A stretch of 7,037 nucleotides of DNA from positions 1 to 7,037 of the forward strand of contig USSL01000089.1 of assembly GCA_900557175.1 (NCBI GenBank), read 5' to 3'. The notes under the pieces were generated by a model, which worked only from the letters and a program-made list of their open reading frames with translations, was not told the origin of the DNA and did no database searches. The stretch comes from an uncultured Eubacteriales bacterium. GTDB taxonomy: Bacteria; Bacillota; Clostridia; Lachnospirales; Lachnospiraceae. A program made the translations under genes and the position numbers. This document shows positions 5,933 through 7,037 of this stretch, piece by piece. Every line of letters starts with the position of its first letter. The stretch's first letter is position 1.

Positions 5933-5970
5933 AACCGGACTTTCGGGCGAACCCGATTGTCCGGTTTTTT
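5931..5970. terminator. Strong intrinsic terminator, probably bidirectional
   Basis: AAAACCGGAC (5931-5940) pairs perfectly with GTCCGGTTTT (5959-5968), and inside it TCGGG (5943-5947) pairs with CCCGA (5952-5956) around a CGAA loop, leaving a TT/TT internal bulge. On the + strand six T follow the GC stem; on the - strand the stem is followed by TTTTATCTTCTTTT. It closes the small membrane-protein unit and can also stop transcripts from the cyclophilin gene arriving from the right. Confidence 0.92.
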
Positions 5971-6052
5971 GCTGTGAGTTGGGAAACAAGATTTATCATT
6001 TGAAATAAAAATTGTTCCCCGGTGCTTTGTGTAGCAGTGCCTTTACAAATTG

Positions 6053-6574
6053 TCACATTTTTTCAGGTTCTGCGTAATCCACGCCGAATGTTTCGACAGT
6101 CATGGATTTGATTTTCTGAGGCGTGAGCGGTCTGTCGCTGTAGTCTGTTGCTGTCTCAGCAATTTTGTTGACAATATCCATGCCTTCTGTGACCTGACCG
6201 AAAGCGGCGTAAGCGCCGTCAAGGTGCGGTGAGTTTTTGTGCATAATGAAAAACTGTGAGCCTGCAGAGTTAGGCATCATTGTTCTTGCCATGGATAAAA
6301 CACCCGGTGTGTGCTTTAACTCGTTTGTAAAGCCGTTCTGTGAAAATTCGCCTTTGATGCTGTAGCCCGGGCCGCCCATGCCTGTGCCGTCAGGACAGCC
6401 GCCCTGAATCATAAAGCCGTTGATAACTCTGTGGAAAATAAGGCCGTCATAGTAGCCTTTTTTAATTAAAGAAATAAAGTTGTTGACTGTATTCGGCGCA
6501 ACTTCAGGATAAAGCTCAGCCTTCATCACATCGCCGTTTTCCATTGTGATTGTAACAATAGGATTCTGTGCCAT
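6053..6574 (-). CDS. ppiB: Cyclophilin-type peptidyl-prolyl cis-trans isomerase, cytosolic
   Basis: The 173-residue protein catalyses cis-trans isomerisation of Xaa-Pro bonds and assists folding in the cytoplasm; it has no signal peptide. The cyclophilin core is clear: FHRVINGFMIQGG (47-59) holds catalytic R49 with F54 and Q57, matching R55, F60 and Q63 of human CypA. NSAGSQFFI (102-110) gives F109, matching F113. PHLDGAYAAFGQV (116-128) matches the WLDGKHVVFGKV block, but the cyclosporin-contact W121 is H117 here, as in many bacterial forms, so cyclosporin binding should be weak. The start at 6574 is fixed by AAAGGAGA (complement of 6583-6590), 9 bases away, and by the family's N-terminal length; the frame stays open upstream to 6850, but that extension is noncoding leader. 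It is monocistronic, with its own promoter and the shared terminator at 5931-5970. Confidence 0.95.
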   Translation of the reverse strand: MAQNPIVTITMENGDVMKAELYPEVAPNTVNNFISLIKKGYYDGLIFHRVINGFMIQGGCPDGTGMGGPGYSIKGEFSQNGFTNELKHTPGVLSMARTMMPNSAGSQFFIMHKNSPHLDGAYAAFGQVTEGMDIVNKIAETATDYSDRPLTPQKIKSMTVETFGVDYAEPEKM

Positions 6575-6617
6575 TTTTAAAATCTCCTTTATGTTAATGT
6601 CGCTCGTGCGCGGGAGT

Positions 6618-6640
6618 GCGCATATATGCGCTCTTTTTTT
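6618..6640 (+). terminator. Palindrome with T-run inside the cyclophilin leader
   Basis: GCGCATATATGCGC (6618-6631) is a perfect 14-base palindrome, and seven T follow at 6634-6640. Read on the + strand this has the form of an intrinsic terminator (the actual loop would take the central AT bases). Read on the - strand it sits at the predicted 5' end of the cyclophilin mRNA, where it could act as a protective stem. Which role, if any, applies is not shown. Confidence 0.45.
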
Positions 6641-6669
6641 AGTATAGCCCATTGGCAAAAAAGGGGCAA
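6641..6669 (-). promoter_or_regulatory. Promoter of the cyclophilin gene
   Basis: On the - strand TTGCCC (complement of 6664-6669), 17 bases, then TATACT (complement of 6641-6646) form a good housekeeping promoter. Transcription would start near 6634, at the edge of the leader palindrome, giving a 5' leader of about 60 bases. Confidence 0.7.
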
Positions 6670-6706
6670 GAGATTTTTTTAAACGGATGCCGAAAGTTAA
6701 AAAATG

Positions 6707-6715
6707 TGGTATGAT
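6707..6715 (+). promoter_or_regulatory. Extended -10 promoter of the rightmost gene
   Basis: TGGTATGAT is an extended -10 element (TG, one base, TATGAT at 6710-6715). No good -35 is seen 17 bases upstream, which extended -10 promoters tolerate. The start would be near 6722. The leader then contains a 6-bp GC hairpin, TGCGGC (6729-6734) with GCCGCA (6740-6745). Confidence 0.5.
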
Positions 6716-6765
6716 GACAGTAAGAATTTGCGGCGGGCGGCCGCATGTGAAACGAGGTGATTGTT

Positions 6766-7037
6766 TTGCCGGTACTTGCGGTAAAGATAGAAAATGAAGC
6801 GTCGCTTCTGATGAATGAGTTTTTTGATTATAACGGAAGCTGTACGGCAATCAGCCGTTCCCGGCTTGAGGGCGGCAGCGAATGTATTGCGCTGGAGGAC
6901 TTTTATGAATGTACGGTGCAGACGGATAAGATTGAAAATATTCCGGTCGTTTTTGTTTTTGACGGCAAGATTGTCGGATGGTACAGGCAGGCGGAGGTTT
7001 ACAGAAGGCTTTTGAGAATATCGGTTTTTCTTGAAGG
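6766..7037 (+). CDS. N-terminal part of an unrecognised protein, TTG start
   Basis: An open frame of 90 codons runs from TTG at 6766 to the window edge. The start is chosen because GAGGTGATT (6754-6762), an almost perfect ribosome site, lies 5 bases upstream. GTG at 6757 is in frame but falls inside that site, and ATG at 6811 has no ribosome site and would cut off a plausible first strand. The product begins (M)PVLAVKIENEASLLMNEFFDY, has several acidic stretches and three cysteines in the first 60 residues (SCTAIS, ECIALE, ECTVQT), then IPVVFVFDGKIVGWYRQAEVYRRL. It is predicted soluble with no signal peptide. GC content and codon use match the left flank. I do not recognise the family; the KIVGWYRQAEVYR stretch looks like a conserved core. 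The divergent cyclophilin gene is unrelated in function as far as can be seen. Confidence 0.82.
   Translation, partial: MPVLAVKIENEASLLMNEFFDYNGSCTAISRSRLEGGSECIALEDFYECTVQTDKIENIPVVFVFDGKIVGWYRQAEVYRRLLRISVFLE

Noticed and set aside
6575..6850. N-terminal extension of the cyclophilin by 92 codons
   Set aside because: It would run through the cyclophilin's own promoter, leader hairpin and ribosome site and antisense to the rightmost gene; family members start at the internal ATG (6574).

Overview
The window looks like a chromosomal segment of a low-to-moderate GC Firmicute, most likely a gut-type Clostridia (Lachnospiraceae-like). Pointers are the strong AGGAGG-type ribosome binding sites, a TTG start, the mixed AT-rich codon use, and the gene content (Amadori-product deglycase, Cof-type HAD phosphatase, DUF218 protein, cytosolic cyclophilin). 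The genus cannot be fixed from the sequence alone.

Left part (1-2848, + strand): the 3' end of a probable PfkB/ribokinase-family sugar kinase is followed by a SIS-domain sugar-phosphate deglycase of the FrlB/FraB/GfrF type, then by a two-domain HAD phosphatase fusion. Kinase plus deglycase is the known two-step logic for using fructosamines such as fructoselysine: phosphorylate at C6, then split into glucose 6-phosphate and the free amine. The 122-base gap between them carries a strong GC hairpin and a perfect 10-bp inverted repeat that looks like a regulator site.

Middle (2845-3546, - strand): a soluble DUF218/YdcF-like protein lies tail to tail with the HAD gene, and the two overlap by 4 bases.

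AT-rich block (about 3550-5441): a 299-base intergenic region with promoter and operator candidates leads into a lone ABC exporter half-transporter of 531 residues. It is visibly AT-richer than its flanks and starts directly at its first membrane helix. It may be acquired, with unknown cargo.

Right part (5442-7037): a well-formed promoter drives two very small membrane proteins (40 and 78 residues) that end at a strong, probably bidirectional terminator. On the opposite strand is a cytosolic cyclophilin with its own promoter and a leader hairpin. The window ends inside a + strand gene of unknown function that uses a TTG start.

No rRNA, tRNA, CRISPR array, insertion sequence or attachment site was seen. 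I see no clear undescribed multi-gene system. The least ordinary items are the fructosamine module with its HAD fusion and operator, and the AT-rich orphan exporter.
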